64,000 bases of DNA, taken from positions 44,977,001 to 45,041,000 of the forward strand of contig NC_092523.1 in assembly GCF_037038585.1 (NCBI RefSeq), given 5' to 3'. Of this stretch, positions 1-14,800 are shown piece by piece. The stretch is from Patagioenas fasciata. Taxonomy: Eukaryota; Chordata; Aves; Columbiformes; Columbidae. The notes under the pieces were generated by a model, which was not told the origin of the DNA, did not search any database, and saw nothing but the letters and a program-made list of their open reading frames with translations. Numbering within the stretch: the first letter of the stretch is position 1; every line of letters begins with the position of its first letter. Both the position numbers and the translations under genes were made by a program.

Positions 1-3000
1 AAAAGCATAGTTTTTAACTGAAGTGAATCATGAATAAAATAATTCTCTGTTGCACAGACACTAATGGTCATATCCCTCTTTCTCTTTGAGGAGGTCTTAG
101 TTTTCAAGATCAGTAATTTGCTGTTTGCAAAATGTTGGAATATAAATTCCAGTAAAATCACCAGTTTATTTAGGACCTTTTTGTCAGTCCTTTGGCATGT
201 TTAGGTTCATTCAGCTTGAGATTGATTGTGTTTAGCACTTTATGTCCATATGAAAGTTCTCTGTGGAACATCTCTTCTTTCAGTTTTGTTCCTCTTCCCC
301 TGTATGGTGCCAAAGTGCCTGTTAGGTAACATGGCAAAAACATGGCTTCTGCTAATGTTCTGCTTTTCCATACTGCATTATCTTACAGAAATAAATGAGT
401 AATATGTTAATTAATAGACCATCATATTTGACATAGAGAACTTAGGCGAAGTTTTACCTGAAAAATCGACAATATTTGTCTGTAGACTCAAGCACTACAT
501 TTTTGCACAAATGCAGGAAATTTACCTTTCCAGTATGTTGCAGTTCCATGTGTGATTATTAAACTACTTTCCCTTATCACAAACTGAGTAAAATTAAACA
601 CAGTGTTCTTTAGTTTAGTAAGTACCGTAAGCAGTTTGATTAAACTGCCAATTCTACTAGCAGTATTTGAAGGCAAATCACATACATGTGCTAACTAAAA
701 ATGAACTATAACAGTGAGAGATATCTTTTGTTTGGTGATGTTTGAAATAGTAGCATGTGTCTAGTTAGTCTCCTGAAAACAGTCATGTACCATGTGTCTA
801 CATAGTAGAAGAAGAGGTCCCAAGGCCAGGAATTTAGGAATTACCGTACCAATTTGGGTTCAATTCCACATCATACGAGAATGAGATTCTTTCTTTATGG
901 AAGGATGCCTCAAAGAGGGCAAATGAGGAATTACTTCAAAAGGGTTCACTGTTGCTTCCTAAACAGAAGATTCTAAGATATTTAGAGAGAACAATTTTTA
1001 GGACCAAAGGTATTCACCTTGTGAAAGAACATTTGCAGGCACAGGATTTGCCACTAGAAGTAATCAAGTCAGTAACCTGCTTGAGAAAGAACCTCCTCCA
1101 GAAAGGGTCAAATAACTTACTTACAAAGCTTTTCCGTTCCTGTCACAGGTCCTACTTACAAACTCTCTGCTCCAGAGGTGGAAGAGTTTACATCACACCC
1201 TACAGTTCTTTGTACCTCCTATTGCAGCATTATAAACAACACTGGCTGCAAATCATCTTGTGTGACATGGTATGGAATTGAAACAGATAGGAATAAGACT
1301 TCCAGATATACACTTAAAATTTTAGGCCCAAGTTATTTTCCACATTATTCTTGTAAGGTATTTGTTTTCATTATGTCACTAGAAATGTTTTGAGAGACCT
1401 GAAAAAAATGCAAAACATTTCTAGAGCACCAGTTTATGAACTTCTAAATATAACTTCAGTTTGGCATCTGACAAATTTATCAGAATACCTCATAATGGAA
1501 GACTAAGAAATCTAAGAAATTCCGTCTATTAACAAGGAAGTTTTCTAAAACTCTCAAAAGCAATGGAGAAAATCATACTGTGTTTATGATGCAAACACAT
1601 TTAAGGCAGGAAAATGAACATTGCTTAATAGATGATTCTTTTTTATTACTGAAATAAAATTTGTCATACTTGTTTAGGACACCTTTTTTTTTTTTTCCTA
1701 GTTATCCAAGGTATATCCAGATACACTATTTCTGAAAGAGGTGCAATCATGTATTGAGAGAAAAACGTATAATGGGCTAGGAGAAACAGGAGATTGTTGT
1801 TTCATTGCTTATGCAACATAATGGAGATATTTGCCAGTGACCTTCCCAATAACACTAGCCCAGTCAAGGTGTTTTTTGTTTTGTTTTCTTATTTGTTTGT
1901 TTATTATAACATTTATTTAATTGGATAAGCATGTGAGCATGTCTATTTATTATGCATGGATTCAACTAAATGCCTCAAAACCCCAGTCTTCCCGTGTTTG
2001 TACTGAAGTTATCCTTAAGCTTCAAGTTTCAAATTATCTCAGCAGTTGTATTTACTGCAAGTCTCACTTTAACAACATAGACCCTTCCCAGAAGTAATGG
2101 TTATTTTGTAGCTCACCATAAATCACTCCGTAGATCAACAAATGAATACTGTTCAGATGTTAATTTGTCTGAGCACAATGTGTGACAGAATCCAGTTAGT
2201 AAACTCAATTCAAACCATCACAAACAGCAGGGCTACAACTGTGTGGCTGAAACTCAAAAATAGCTTCAGAATTTTGCCTGCTTGATGGAGAATTCATCAT
2301 CTTACCATATATAATAATATCAATTTACTGACTGAATAAAGAAGGAATTCTGTTAGAGTTCTGACAAGCTCTAAGTTTTCCCAAGAATAACATGATTACT
2401 CTGCTTTTGCAATGATGCCTTGTTTTGTGCCTATAATCTTACTCCAACTCTGATGCATGGTGTATTGAAGGCAGAATACATATTTTTGTCAGGAAAATGC
2501 AGCAACATTTCTCATGTAGGAATGGAACTGATAATATACATATTATCGGGACAAAGAAATATTATCACTGTAAATGTAATTCAAAATTTAAGAGGCAAAT
2601 AAATGTAAGTTTGTAGTTTCTAAATTCAGGTGACAAATCCTTCCTGAGAATTTGTAATTATTAAAATGAGTTTGATTGTTTGCTGGACAAACAACACCGG
2701 ATGTGGTGTCTCTTCTTAATTTCTGCTTTTAACTTGTGATCTCTTTTCCCTGCCTTCAACCTCTATAATGGGGCTTATCAGGGTCATGACATGTAACCCC
2801 ACCACTTCTGTCTAGTGCCCTGGGGAACGGAAACTTCAAATAATGTGGTTTCATAGGCACACAAACCTGCTGTGACAGTTTTTCCTGTACATTTCTCAGG
2901 AAAATCAGAGACTGCAGCCTTTTTGAAGCCAGTGGCTGGCAGCAGCAAAGATGACTAGCTGTATCTGCTAAAGTAGGGAGAATTTTAGCATTCATTCAGA

Positions 3001-5510
3001 GGCAGGTTTCTTACCTCCTCTCGGTAAGCTGTGATTAAGCCAGTTGATAAAAAGATAAAAGAAAGAGGGCTCCCCTCAGCATATTCAGAAATCCATACTT
3101 TGAAATTAATGTTCTGTATGAAAATAAATAATTTGAAAGTTATTGAATTTTTAAATCCTGCAGAGGAACACACCTGGGAATCTTACTTTTAGTGAGAACA
3201 ATGTGACAATTAAGAACCAATTAGTCCCTGACTGAATCTCTTCTTTCAGGCCTGGGACAGAGGAGGAGGGAATACCAGAGGTCTGTACAGCAGCTCTGGC
3301 AGAAGATGGGTGTACTTTCCACAAGCAATGGTATTTCATGCAGAATGCTCAAAGCAATTCTGCTGGGAGGGCACAAATTATAATGCCAGCAATACAACAT
3401 GTATCTTATGACCCATTCCAAAATCTGATGATTTGATAGATTTGTATTCGAGTATGGATAGTATTTTCACCTACCTTCCTCTTTTTCATCTAGTAAGCTG
3501 AAAAGATTGAACATGAGTTAATACTACTTGCAATATCAAGGTGTACTGATGCCTTTTGATACATTGATTTATTTTACAATAAAAATGCCTTTCTCCCTCT
3601 TTTTAGCTACCTTCAGGGAGAGAATAACCTCTGCAAATAAAAACTCAGTACTACTGTGTTTTCTATTAATAGCAAGCAGAATTATAGCTTTAGCCATAGA
3701 GCATCTTCAGCACCTATTTGCCTCAGGAAAAAAAAAAAAAAAGACTGAAACATAGAACCTTTCTTCAGTATCTGAGTATATATATTTTTTTAAGAAAATT
3801 TATCAGAATACAATTAACCACAGGAGTCTCTGCTCCTGTTGTTTTTTACTGTCAAGCATTTATCTGAGCAGGAAAATTCAAATAGAATTGACGTGGCTGT
3901 CAATATTTAAAAGCCACTCCTCAGAAGAGGCAGACAAAAGTCAAGAGAAAAATTGTTCTTTCCTTTTGAAACGTTGATTACAAAATGGACCTAGTAACCA
4001 GTATTTGCAGCTATACCATCTTTTCTCTACATGGTCACTTCCTGTTATTTTTTGGATATAAGAGTCAAGTAGGTCTACTACAGTAAGGAAAAAAAAATCA
4101 ATATTGAAGATTATTTCACTTGAGGTTTTACACAGCACACAGAGCACAAGAAAGAAAACAAAACAATTGGAAACCAGAAAACTTACTTTGAGATATTAAA
4201 CCACAAAATATTACTGACTAATACCAGGAATTTAATATCCAAATGTGAAAGAAGATATGTTTTATTCTGAAAGAACTTTTATTTACTTTGTCATTTTTTG
4301 GAGTATAGAGTAGATAATATAACACAGCTATTATATTACACTAGATTGCTATTTATGTAGTGATGACATACTAAAATAAGATCTACATTTAAAGATTTTA
4401 AATTTCCTAAAAGGTACCATCTTATTTGGCATCAATTACCAAATAGATAAAAATGAACAGTGGCTTTTTAAGGGGGTATTTTATCATCAGAAGTTTTTTC
4501 AGTCTCCAAGCCCTCTCAAAATCAAGAGGAATTCAAAGCAGAAAGACTTGTTTAAAAATCAGTTTATCTAAACAGAAACAGTATTCTGGACCTGGTCTGA
4601 ATTATTTCATCTCAAATGTAACAGAACACCACTGCTATATGTAAAAAATTTAAACAAAACTATGTAAAAATGAAGCTGTGCTATTTCTGTTCATAAAACA
4701 TATATTGCCCGCAAGTTAAACCACAGCAAACATACGCTTCAGTCTGGTGCATGCAGATGATGAAATTGCATATAGGGCAATCACAGACAAGTCTGATCAT
4801 CAGGAATCTAACATATCACCTTTTCATTGAGACAGTTTCTTAACTTGCTTGTCCAAATTAAGATGCATCATACTTGGAAGTATATTTAAGCAAGTTATTA
4901 ATTAGAAATCCCACTTGCAAAATAGATTTAGGAACTCAGAGGAAAGAGCGCATTTTTAAAGGTATTTAAGTACTTACTCATCTCTGTGCAGATTCTTCTA
5001 AGATTTTCTGAAGTAGCAGAGCACTTTAGACCTTTCTGTTGATTTTAGCACCTACTGCCTTCTTACACCTCTAAACAGGAGTACCATTGCTTATATCCTT
5101 TTAGACACCCCAGGTGCATCTGCACCTAGCATTCATAAAATTCTGGCCCAAATACAGATGGAATGAAACCTACTTTTATTTATTTTTGTTTGTTTGTTTT
5201 TTGTTCTTTTCTAGGACCATTACTGAATATCAAACTCTTTAGAAATTCAAACAACATATGTTGTGAGTCTTTCAGTTTATGCTACCAGTACATTCATTAC
5301 AGTTAATTAACAATGTATAATAGTACTTACACTCAGACAAGATTAGTTTGCAGGTGCACCTCCTTCCTAAAGAAAAAGTGTGAACGATATTCTCTTTCAT
5401 GTGTTATCTTTCATCTGCTTCTGTTTCTCAGTTAAGTAATAGCAGTGATAGCAATTATTTTTCTATTTGTTTCAAGTAAGTTCTGTCCAAAATAATTATT
5501 AGGATTATTT

Positions 5511-5560
5511 TCTTTTTTTTTTTTATTTTTTAATTTTTTTATTTTATTTCTTCTTCTTAG
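5511..5560. repeat. T-rich low-complexity tract
   Basis: Runs of T broken by single A, ending TTCTTCTTCTTAGG, in intergenic DNA. Confidence 0.7.
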
Positions 5561-8500
5561 GTTTCCTAGTATGAAAAATCACTCAAAATCTTCAGATACA
5601 CTCTCAGTTCTGTCCAGGCAGTATGGATAAACATCTTACCAAGTCCACAGTCTTTGGGTTGTTTACTTAGAATATGATTTTAAGGAATCTTTGAGAACTA
5701 AGATACTAAACTTCTACTTACTTTCTAAAGACTAATTTGACTCCATTTTGGCCTTTGAAAATTACATACTTACAATAAAATTTATCAATATTAAAGAATC
5801 CCACTACATTATTCAGCAAATACAGAAGTAATATTTTTTATATGGAAATCACCATTAAACTGCCATCATGCTAGATAAGCAAACAAAAGATGCAGGGCAA
5901 GTCAAATTCTGAGACAAATTAATCCTTCACCAGGTTAGGAATGAGTGAGTTCACCAGCTCTCCAGCTTCATCATGTTTGGGAAACTATAATCCTTCTTTT
6001 TCACCGAGACGCTAAAAATCTCTGCTTTTACCAGAAGAGCCTTCCCTTGTTGCCTTCATCCCATTCCCACTTCCAAGGGGCTGGGTCCTCTGTTGGCTGG
6101 GAATTAAGTTCCTTGTAGTGCCCTCATGGGGACTGCCGACAGGAGATCCTTACTATTTGTCCATATGTTCTAGCACAATGATTGCCTCAGACACCTCTTG
6201 CAAAAAAACCTTGTAACTGTGTCCAAACTGAGGTTTCATTCCACATTTTTATTTTCCTCAATATTTTGCAGATTGCACAAACCCATTCCAAGACAGTGAT
6301 GCTTCAATTCACTCACTAACTGAAAAACAAAACTACCTGTGAAAATCACTCTTCTATTTGTTTTCTTTGCCTATTGTTCACACTGCTAAAGAGGAGAAAG
6401 CCTTTCAGACTAAACATGGCTACTTCTGCTAAAGTAGTTTAAAACACATTCCTACATGTATTGCTCTGGGACAGTGCCTTAAGTTTTCCTGTATCCAGCA
6501 CTGCACAGTCCAAGGTAAGACGGTTGGTTTTCTGCCTTACTAGGAACTCCAGAGTAATTTTTCCTCTTCAGTGTGATAAGGCAACCCAAAATGCAAATCT
6601 GGAATGGTTATTTGCCTTTGATTTTACTTCTGTTATTGAGGACATTTTATCATTAGCAATGTGGGCTCTTGATAACTGGCAGTCCTGAACTTCTAATGTT
6701 GCTATGCTGTTTTTCACTACTATGGCCTTTAACATAGCAGAGTAAGTTCATAGTCTTTATAGGATTTTTATTTATTTATTTTTTTTTTACACTTCTCTAC
6801 AAATCTGTAGACACATCTATATTTTTTTCCTCAGGTCTTACTCCATAGATTCCAAAAGAAAGATAAATACAAATGGGAAACATAAATAATATGTTAAAAA
6901 AAACAAAAAAAAAAGTAAAAATACATGTTTCTGGTTTGGATCATTTCTGTTAAACCATTTGACTACTCTCAGCACCGGTTAAGATGTGAAGAGATAATTC
7001 CTCTGAAACTTCATTATTTACAATTGACAGGAAAATCCTTAAAATACAGAAAAAGTATGGCTGCAGGTAACCACATTTACTCCCTCTTGTATAGTGTAGA
7101 AGTATAGAAAAATTAAAGGAGGGATAAAAGCCTAATGAAGAAGTAATCCTAATTGCAAACCGTTCCATTAACAGCTCACTTAAAATTGAAATTGTAACAG
7201 ATTGTACTCTCTTTTTACTGTAGTCAGATTTCTTATTAACACTCTCAAATAACGGAGACTGAAATTTGGGAAGCTGCTTGATCCTGATAACCAGACCTGT
7301 GGCTACAATAAACAGATATTTATGCTACGGCCAGGTTGTTTTTTTTGTAGCTAGTGATATTTGGTAGTTGTTTCAAAGAAAGCTTAACCTCGAGTTTCAT
7401 CTTTTAAAATACCAGAGGTACTAGTTATTGGTTGTTTCTTAATCCAAATTCACCGACATTTTACCTGACTAAAGGACGGCAAGGGAACCCTTCCTAGGAT
7501 GGGAAAGGAGTAGCTCATCTCCATGCAGCCTGAGGAATATCTTTCCCTTGCTCAACATTCTTACTGTGGAACGGAACTATTTTGAAGGTAAAGCAGAAAG
7601 AGAAGGGAGCAGCAGGATTAGCACAGGAGAGCATGCAAGTGGATACAAAATGCTGCAAGAAACAGGGGTGTTATAAAGAATACACAGGTAACATTAAGAT
7701 ACTTCTACAAGCACATCTTAGATAAATACATACCAGACCACACAGAAGCTTATAGATCTCTCTAAGCCTGATTCACAAACATTTGTAATTTTGTTTTCAA
7801 GGTACAACTTCTACCACAGTAACCTCCCCTTTGAGCTCTACAGGTTGCTGTATGTTGGGCAAAACTTCGGTTATGTTGTCATGTAATCAGTTTTATTTTT
7901 TTCCCCTATCTCTGTTTAAGAGGGAAATTCTGGAGCAGGTGTCAGAATAAATTAATATGATAAAAGAGTCTCTTCATGATTCATTTCAGAAACTGAGAGT
8001 GTTCAGATTTTCTTTACAACAGTGATTTGTGCAGAAGTGAGGAGAAGGGTTTGGTTACAGGACCAGACAAATCACCCACCCCTTCTGTCCAGCACTGTGG
8101 GCAGAATATCTTACTGAATAGTTTAAAGCACCCCTGCTACTTAGAGAGATTTTAACATTTCCTGACCAAAGCACACTGTTACTATTTAAAGTTACCTAGC
8201 TCTTCCTTCTAGTCAAAGTTGCTTTGAGAGCATCCTCAAAGACTTTTCTTAGGAAATTATTTTTCTGCTTCCAGTTCACCCCATGGTAACTGGTTAGGCA
8301 TATACATTTTGACCAGCTGACCCTCCTGTCCAGACTGCCACATCTCATCCTCCTGTACGGATATCTCTGTGGGCACAGGGTTGGAAGGTTGCAATTTCAT
8401 CCACTGGCATGCTTGTCGCTTGGCTCCTCTTGTAGGACATGCTTTTAAATCTTGTTTTAAAGCAGAAGACAAGATTCTATAAAACAAATTAATCCCTTCA

Positions 8501-8702
8501 TCTTGTCATCAATATGGTATACAGACACATACTTGCTGTTTCCAGGAACCAACTACAGGCCTGGACTCCCATATCTAAAAATCTGACAAACAGCTTCAGC
8601 AGGGTACAGACGTATAGAATTTATATGGAAGAAGAAAAGCCTAAAGGCAGGTTGGCAAATGGACCAGTTATTTTATATTTCAAATGTGCAGCCTTCTCTA
8701 TT

Positions 8703-8846
8703 AAAACAAAAACCAAACCAAACCAAAAGAAAACAACAAACCACAAAAAACCCCAAACAAACAAACAACAACACCCCAAAAACAAACAAACAAAACACAA
8801 CAACAACAACAAAACAAAAAAAACCCCAACCCCAAACAAACTCAAT
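8703..8846. repeat. A/C-only low-complexity tract
   Basis: A stretch of about 140 nt is made almost only of A and C (AAACC, CAAA and CAACAA units), so the other strand is G/T-only. The open frames across it (Lys/Thr/Asn/Gln-rich one way, Phe/Val/Leu-rich the other) are composition artefacts. Confidence 0.85.
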
Positions 8847-11800
8847 AGTTTGGATCATAGCACCAGCAGGAGAACAATTTTCTCCTCAGCAACTACTTCT
8901 TTCTCATGATATTAGCACACCTACATGAGATACTGCCTTACCAATACACCAATAGTATATGGAACAGTTCGGTAGTGTTTGTGAAGAAAGGTACTTAATG
9001 TAAATGGAAAGATTATTTTCCTGGTAAAGCGAGCAGAACATTTAATTCCCTTATAAAACAGACAAATATTTATAAAATATGAATTAATATTTTCAATTGC
9101 ATTAAAAAATATATTTTCTAAACAAATTAAATTTGCTTCTGATAGTCATTCAAGTTGCCATAAGAGCCACAAAACACTGTTTTGCTTTTCTGTTGTGTCC
9201 TTCCTGTAATAGGTTCAAACATTATTAGCCAGCTCTAGTGCCTACAGATTCCTAAATGAAGTCTCTAATGTGCAATGGAAATTTGTGCCAAGCCTTGTTT
9301 TTGAGAACAGGCACACGGAGCAATAATGGAATTATTATTTGATTAACTAGGAAAAGCAATTATGCTGGTGACATACCACAGTGGTTGGGGAGAAATACTG
9401 AAAGCATTCTCAGACAGCAGAAGGATACAGAGACTCTGCTTATTTCAGCATCCTGCACATCATTGTGTAAGGCTAGAAGAGACAGTCTGACTTGTTATCT
9501 GAGCCCAGTTTTGCTAAAACATGTCACAGTCCCGAAATTAGAAGCCTAATCAGTTCAAAATGCCAGATTCAGACTGATTTGCTGAAAGTCATCTCAACTC
9601 AGGTAATCAGAAACTGTTATTCTGTCTTCAGTGCTTTTCAATTGTATTACTACAGTGCACTGAAAAGATGTTCATTTTCCTTTTGGTTTGATCTGTCTCC
9701 CATACTTCTTGAATTCCCACCTGTCTCCCCTGTTTTAGTTAAAAGCTTATTGTCCTTCTACTAGAAGTCCTACATAAACATTCTGCTTATATTTCTCACC
9801 ACATTTTCAGAAATTATTTCATGGTATAGCAACTTCTTATGCATTCCAGCTACACAGAAATCCATTTGCTGGAGTCCAACCACGTTGTTTCGATTTTCAC
9901 TCATGAAAGAAACATAAAAGGTTTCCAAATCCTGGCCAGGGCAAATTTTATGGAGGCCAAGTGAAGAGATGTTTTCTTATGTTTTCAGCTCCAGTTATCA
10001 CTTTGGCATTTTAGGAAGAGTTAAAATGGAAAGATACCACCAAACTTTACACATTACATCCTTAAGCAGCCCGAACCACAAACAGCAGACAATATTCAAT
10101 ATGCGATGACTAAAGCACAGCAAATAAAGAACAAATCATATACAAAACTGTTTACAGCAGCCAAGAGTTCGAATTTCTACTGAATTCAAAATTTTATCTC
10201 TAGAGGCAAGGAAATTAGGCTGAATAGCACAGGAGGCAAATAAATTTGCAACTCTCAGAGGGCATAGTCAATTTACAGATGCTTGCAAAGTGTTCATCTT
10301 CAGGCAAAAATTCAGGTTAATTCTGGTCAGCAAAGAGAAAAGAAAAAAAATCTTTTAGGAAACAGCAGTTCTGTTGGAATAATCAGATCAGAAGTAGCAA
10401 GGGCATACTATTAATGTGCTAGGCTGACGTGCCATTCACTGCTCCCAGAATTTTCTCAGGTGACCTTTTCATAGCAAAATGAGTTAACGTAGCTGATTTG
10501 TTGCCCATAAGTACACAAAAAAACTCACAATGCTGTCTACTGGTTTTGCTGTGAGGTGTCTGTTAGTAACAAATAGTCAGGTAGTGGCAGCAGCTTAAAT
10601 CAACATGCCCCACATAATGAGAAACAGGAGAGAAATCCTGATCCAATGGCAGAAATCTTTTCATTGGAGCAGTCCTTCTTGATGACACCACTACTTCCCT
10701 TAAAGGAGATGCAGAGTTTGTGGCAAGTTTGGCAACTGCCACATAAAAGTAATTTAAAACAAAAACTGTGATCTACTGCAGAATAGCATCACTTGATACC
10801 ACACCTCAGGTTGTACATGCATCGTACATAGCTTAGCTTATCCTCCTTTTTGTGAAATTCAGTATCGCTGCATGGAATGGATTGTTGCTCACTAAATTGA
10901 GAAAAAGTATTTATGAGGCACTACATTATAATAAACCTGATCAGTGGAGAAGAAAAAAAGACAGGCATTTTACTTCAATGTCTGCAAAGTTAGAAGAATA
11001 CAAGAAGTTTTATGGTGACAAGTCTCTTGAAAGCCAAGAAAATGCAATGTATGGTGCTAGAATCACAAGCTGGAAGTGCTTAATTGCTTTTTAAAAAATA
11101 TCTTGTTGTTCATATTACAAACATCACATAATATGAAATGCTGTCAACCTCTAAAAATATTCAAATGAGCACATTTTTAAATCATATGCAGCTTTGGTTA
11201 GCTAGAAATAGTAGCTTTTGTATGGATTTATGAACTAAATTACCATTACTTCACTTAAAAACACTAGACACAAACATTTGAAGCAGAAGTTGAAGATGAG
11301 GTTATGCATGTTCCCTGCAGGTACCTCTGGGAGGACTCACGATGAGCCAAGAGTCCAAACTATTTCCTTTGAACTCGATGAGCACAGTGCGCTTCCAGGA
11401 ACTCAAGCCACGATATGGTTTTATACTAGTAGTTCCAACCTTTCAGTTGCACGCAAAATCAATTGGAAAATGAACTGCAGAGTCGAGGCATCAAGTCAAA
11501 TATTACTATCTAGTCAAGTACCAGATCAGCTGTTCTCAGCCCTTCTCCTAAGCTGGATCTGTGACGAGCCAGAGGCCTTTGCATTCCCAGGGCTCCTCGT
11601 CAGCCAGGGTCAAAGCTCAGGTGTGCAAATATAGGTGGGGAGCAGCTAATCCATCCACAACTCCTGAAAAAGCGCTCCTCTCCCCAGCCTCTGTCCTCAA
11701 ACAATGAAAAGAAAAAATGACTCATCAGTTAGAGGCTCAAATTCTTTTCTCTGATTCATGAAAGGTAACAACAAACATGTCCTTTGAGGTTTGCCTGTGG

Positions 11801-14800
11801 GCTCAGAGTGCTGGGGGGCAGTTGTTCCCCCACTGCAGCAAACCAAAGGGCACAGGAGCATTACTGCCACCAGTTTAATTAACTAACGAGGTGAAGACCC
11901 TCTCCCTCCCCACCCCTTCCCTGCTTTGCCCTGGGAACAGTGTGGTTTGTCTCCCAGTTCTACAGGAATTTTTTTTATAAGATATACAGCATTAAAAATG
12001 CTAGGATGAGGAAAATAACTAATGTATCTCTAAGTGTAATGGATTTCATTAGTAGTGTATTGGTTCCTATATAAATATAAATACCAACAGCTATGATCAT
12101 TAGGAGTTAGTTACACAATCTGAAAACGCAGAGTGGTGTCAGACTGCCTGAACCACTGATCCTGGCAGGACTAAGGCAGGTCCTGCTGCCTTTCAGCCTT
12201 CTTTCCCCTCTCAGGCAAAACTCTCAAACAGGCTCTTTGATGCAAAAAGAGGCACAAGAACTGTTGAGTGCTCCATAGTCACTACCCATCAGGAAAGTGG
12301 AATCCATCAGTCATTCAGTAATTATGGAATACAGCATTAAACTTCGGTCTTCTATTTGAAAGCAGGGTCAGAACGGAAAAAAAAAAAAAGACACTGATTT
12401 CTAGCATGCATCATCTTGGTTGTTTGTCATTTTATTTTCATGCCAGGTGCAAGAAAGCTCAACGATCAGGTCAGACTGTTGAACTAGCATTTAATCAACC
12501 TTGAATATTGGTTGGAAGAGAAAATTATGACATAGATCAAATATTAAAAATGTATAATGTATACAGGGTTTAATAAATGCTGGTTTTCACTGTTTTCACT
12601 TGAAGACATAGGAATTAATGTATTTAAATTGTTTTTCCAGGTAACAATCATATTTACTAAGAATATGAAGGAATATAAACCTGGAAGAAGGGCAGCGAGT
12701 GTCAGAAAATGAATGGAAAATTGCTGTGGTTTACCCACAGCTGGCAACAAAGCACCACACAGCTGCTCATTTACTTCCCTGGGTGGGATGGGGGAGAGAC
12801 TCAGAAGAGTAAAAATGCAAAAACTCATGGGTTGAGATACAGACAATTCAACAGGTAAAGCAAAAGCTGTGCACAGAAGCAAAGCAAAATAAGGGATTCA
12901 TTCACTGCTTCCCATCCCAGCTTCCTGTGAACCTGGTACAGCAGAAGAAACTGAGAAATCCTTGACTACTACTTAGTAACAACTAAAACATCAGTGTATT
13001 ATCAATCTTATTCTCATTCTAAATGCAAATCACAGCACTGTACCAGCTACTAGGAAGAAAATTAACTCTATCCCAGCCAAAACCAGGACAATAATAAACA
13101 TAGGAAAAAGAATAAACAGGTAGGGGAAATCTAAAAAAGGTGATGCTGAGTTCCCTGGTTCCCAATACTGCACAAAAATCTTACCTGGAAACACCCAGGC
13201 TATAGCAAGCTCAAATACATTCTTAGAAGTTATTAAACAGGCACAAACAAACATTTGAAAGTATAATTTTCTCCAAGAAATGTGATTCTTCCACGTTGGT
13301 CCTACTTCTGTTTTTTTCCTTCAGCGATATACATACAAAAAAATTGACAATCCCCTCTCCCCGCTCAGTCAAAAATATGCGGGATCAGTTCTTACACTGA
13401 TAGAAAAACACGCTGATATAAACAGAACCATGATAATTTGTATTAGCTGGAGAATTTTCTCTTATTAAACTCAGTTGCTGCCAGATCGTTTTGTATAAAC
13501 ATCTCTATAAACAGATCTGTTAATCCAGCATTTTAACATTGAAGAAGCGGTAGTGTTGCTTCAAACTTGAAACTTTAAGAACATCTCAGAAATGAGTGGA
13601 ATATTTATCCAATATATTCCAAGTGAATATCATAAGAAAATATTTTGGAATAAATACATCTTCAAACCATAAATCCTGATGAATTACCACAAGGGATTTT
13701 TCGCAGAAAAGAGCTGCATGAGGTGCCTTTTTTTTTTTTTTCCTGCTGTCAAGACAAACCCAATAGGAGAGCTTCTAAACCAGTATTTAATAGAGGTCAT
13801 ACTTGAGTCTTCACAAAGAATTTTAATTAGTGCCCTACCAGTCAGTAATTAATTTTGCACATCTGATAGCTTTACAATATAGACTGGAGAACTGCATCAA
13901 ACTACATAGGCTTACACAGCAGTTGCTGCGGTCAGGAGTTCAGTTTTTTGGTTTGTTTCAGAAAGCCAATGACCTTGTAGAGAAACCGGGAAATGTAAAG
14001 GTGCTCCTGCCCTGGGACACTCAAGTGTTCCCTGTAATCACACCCAGCAGACGGACACTGGGCCCATACCAGACATGAACTTAAGAGCATCCCTTAAGAG
14101 ACAGTAGAGACTTCAGATAACCTAAGTCTCTCCAGTTAAAGCAAACTGAAGCATATGGTAACAGTTTAAGCCTAAAAGCTAAACATAAATGCATTTCAAC
14201 TGTGAAGGTATAAGCCAGCTTCATTCTTTTGCACAACCAGCAGGAGACAGCGTCAATCCTCTAATAAAGGATGGATGTAGCAGATTCAGTCTCATTATGC
14301 ACTTTCAGATTTATCTCAAACCACAACAAATTAGAAATGCAGTAAGCAAAACAGAATCTGAACTGCGACAAGTAAAACCAGGCACTGCCGGGACAAGTGT
14401 TTGTGCTGCTTGCTAACCTGTCATAACATTTCCACTACAGCACTAGTAGCCAGCTTGTCCTGTCACTGAAAGTTAGGGGCTAAAAATCTGAAAATCCCCA
14501 AGGCATGTTCACTCAGGATACTCACAGCACCGAACAGAACAAGACTCCAGAGCACTGCAGTAGCACATGAGCCCTATGGCACAACTGTGCAAGGTGGGGA
14601 ACAGCTGGCCAAGGTTAAGGATAAACTGGGTCGCACAGGGACTGGTCCTGGGCAATCGTGCTTGTTCCTGCCTTGCACAGCTGCGGGTGCAGACTAGCAG
14701 GGGGGTGCCGGCCGACCAGCAATTGCATGACAGCATCTCTGCATTGATTCTTTACTCAGGGCTGTGGCTTGCCCAGCTGTGGAAGACAATTAGGAAACAC

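Noticed and set aside
8514-8909. 131-codon plus-strand frame rich in Lys, Thr, Gln and Asn
   Set aside because: It crosses the A/C-only low-complexity tract; its composition explains the frame.
11278-11634. 118-codon plus-strand frame
   Set aside because: It starts from a non-ATG codon, shows no domain, and has no neighbouring exon-like segment.
12544-12882. 112-codon minus-strand frame with hydrophobic stretches
   Set aside because: No recognised family, no splice-site support, and intergenic AT-rich surroundings.
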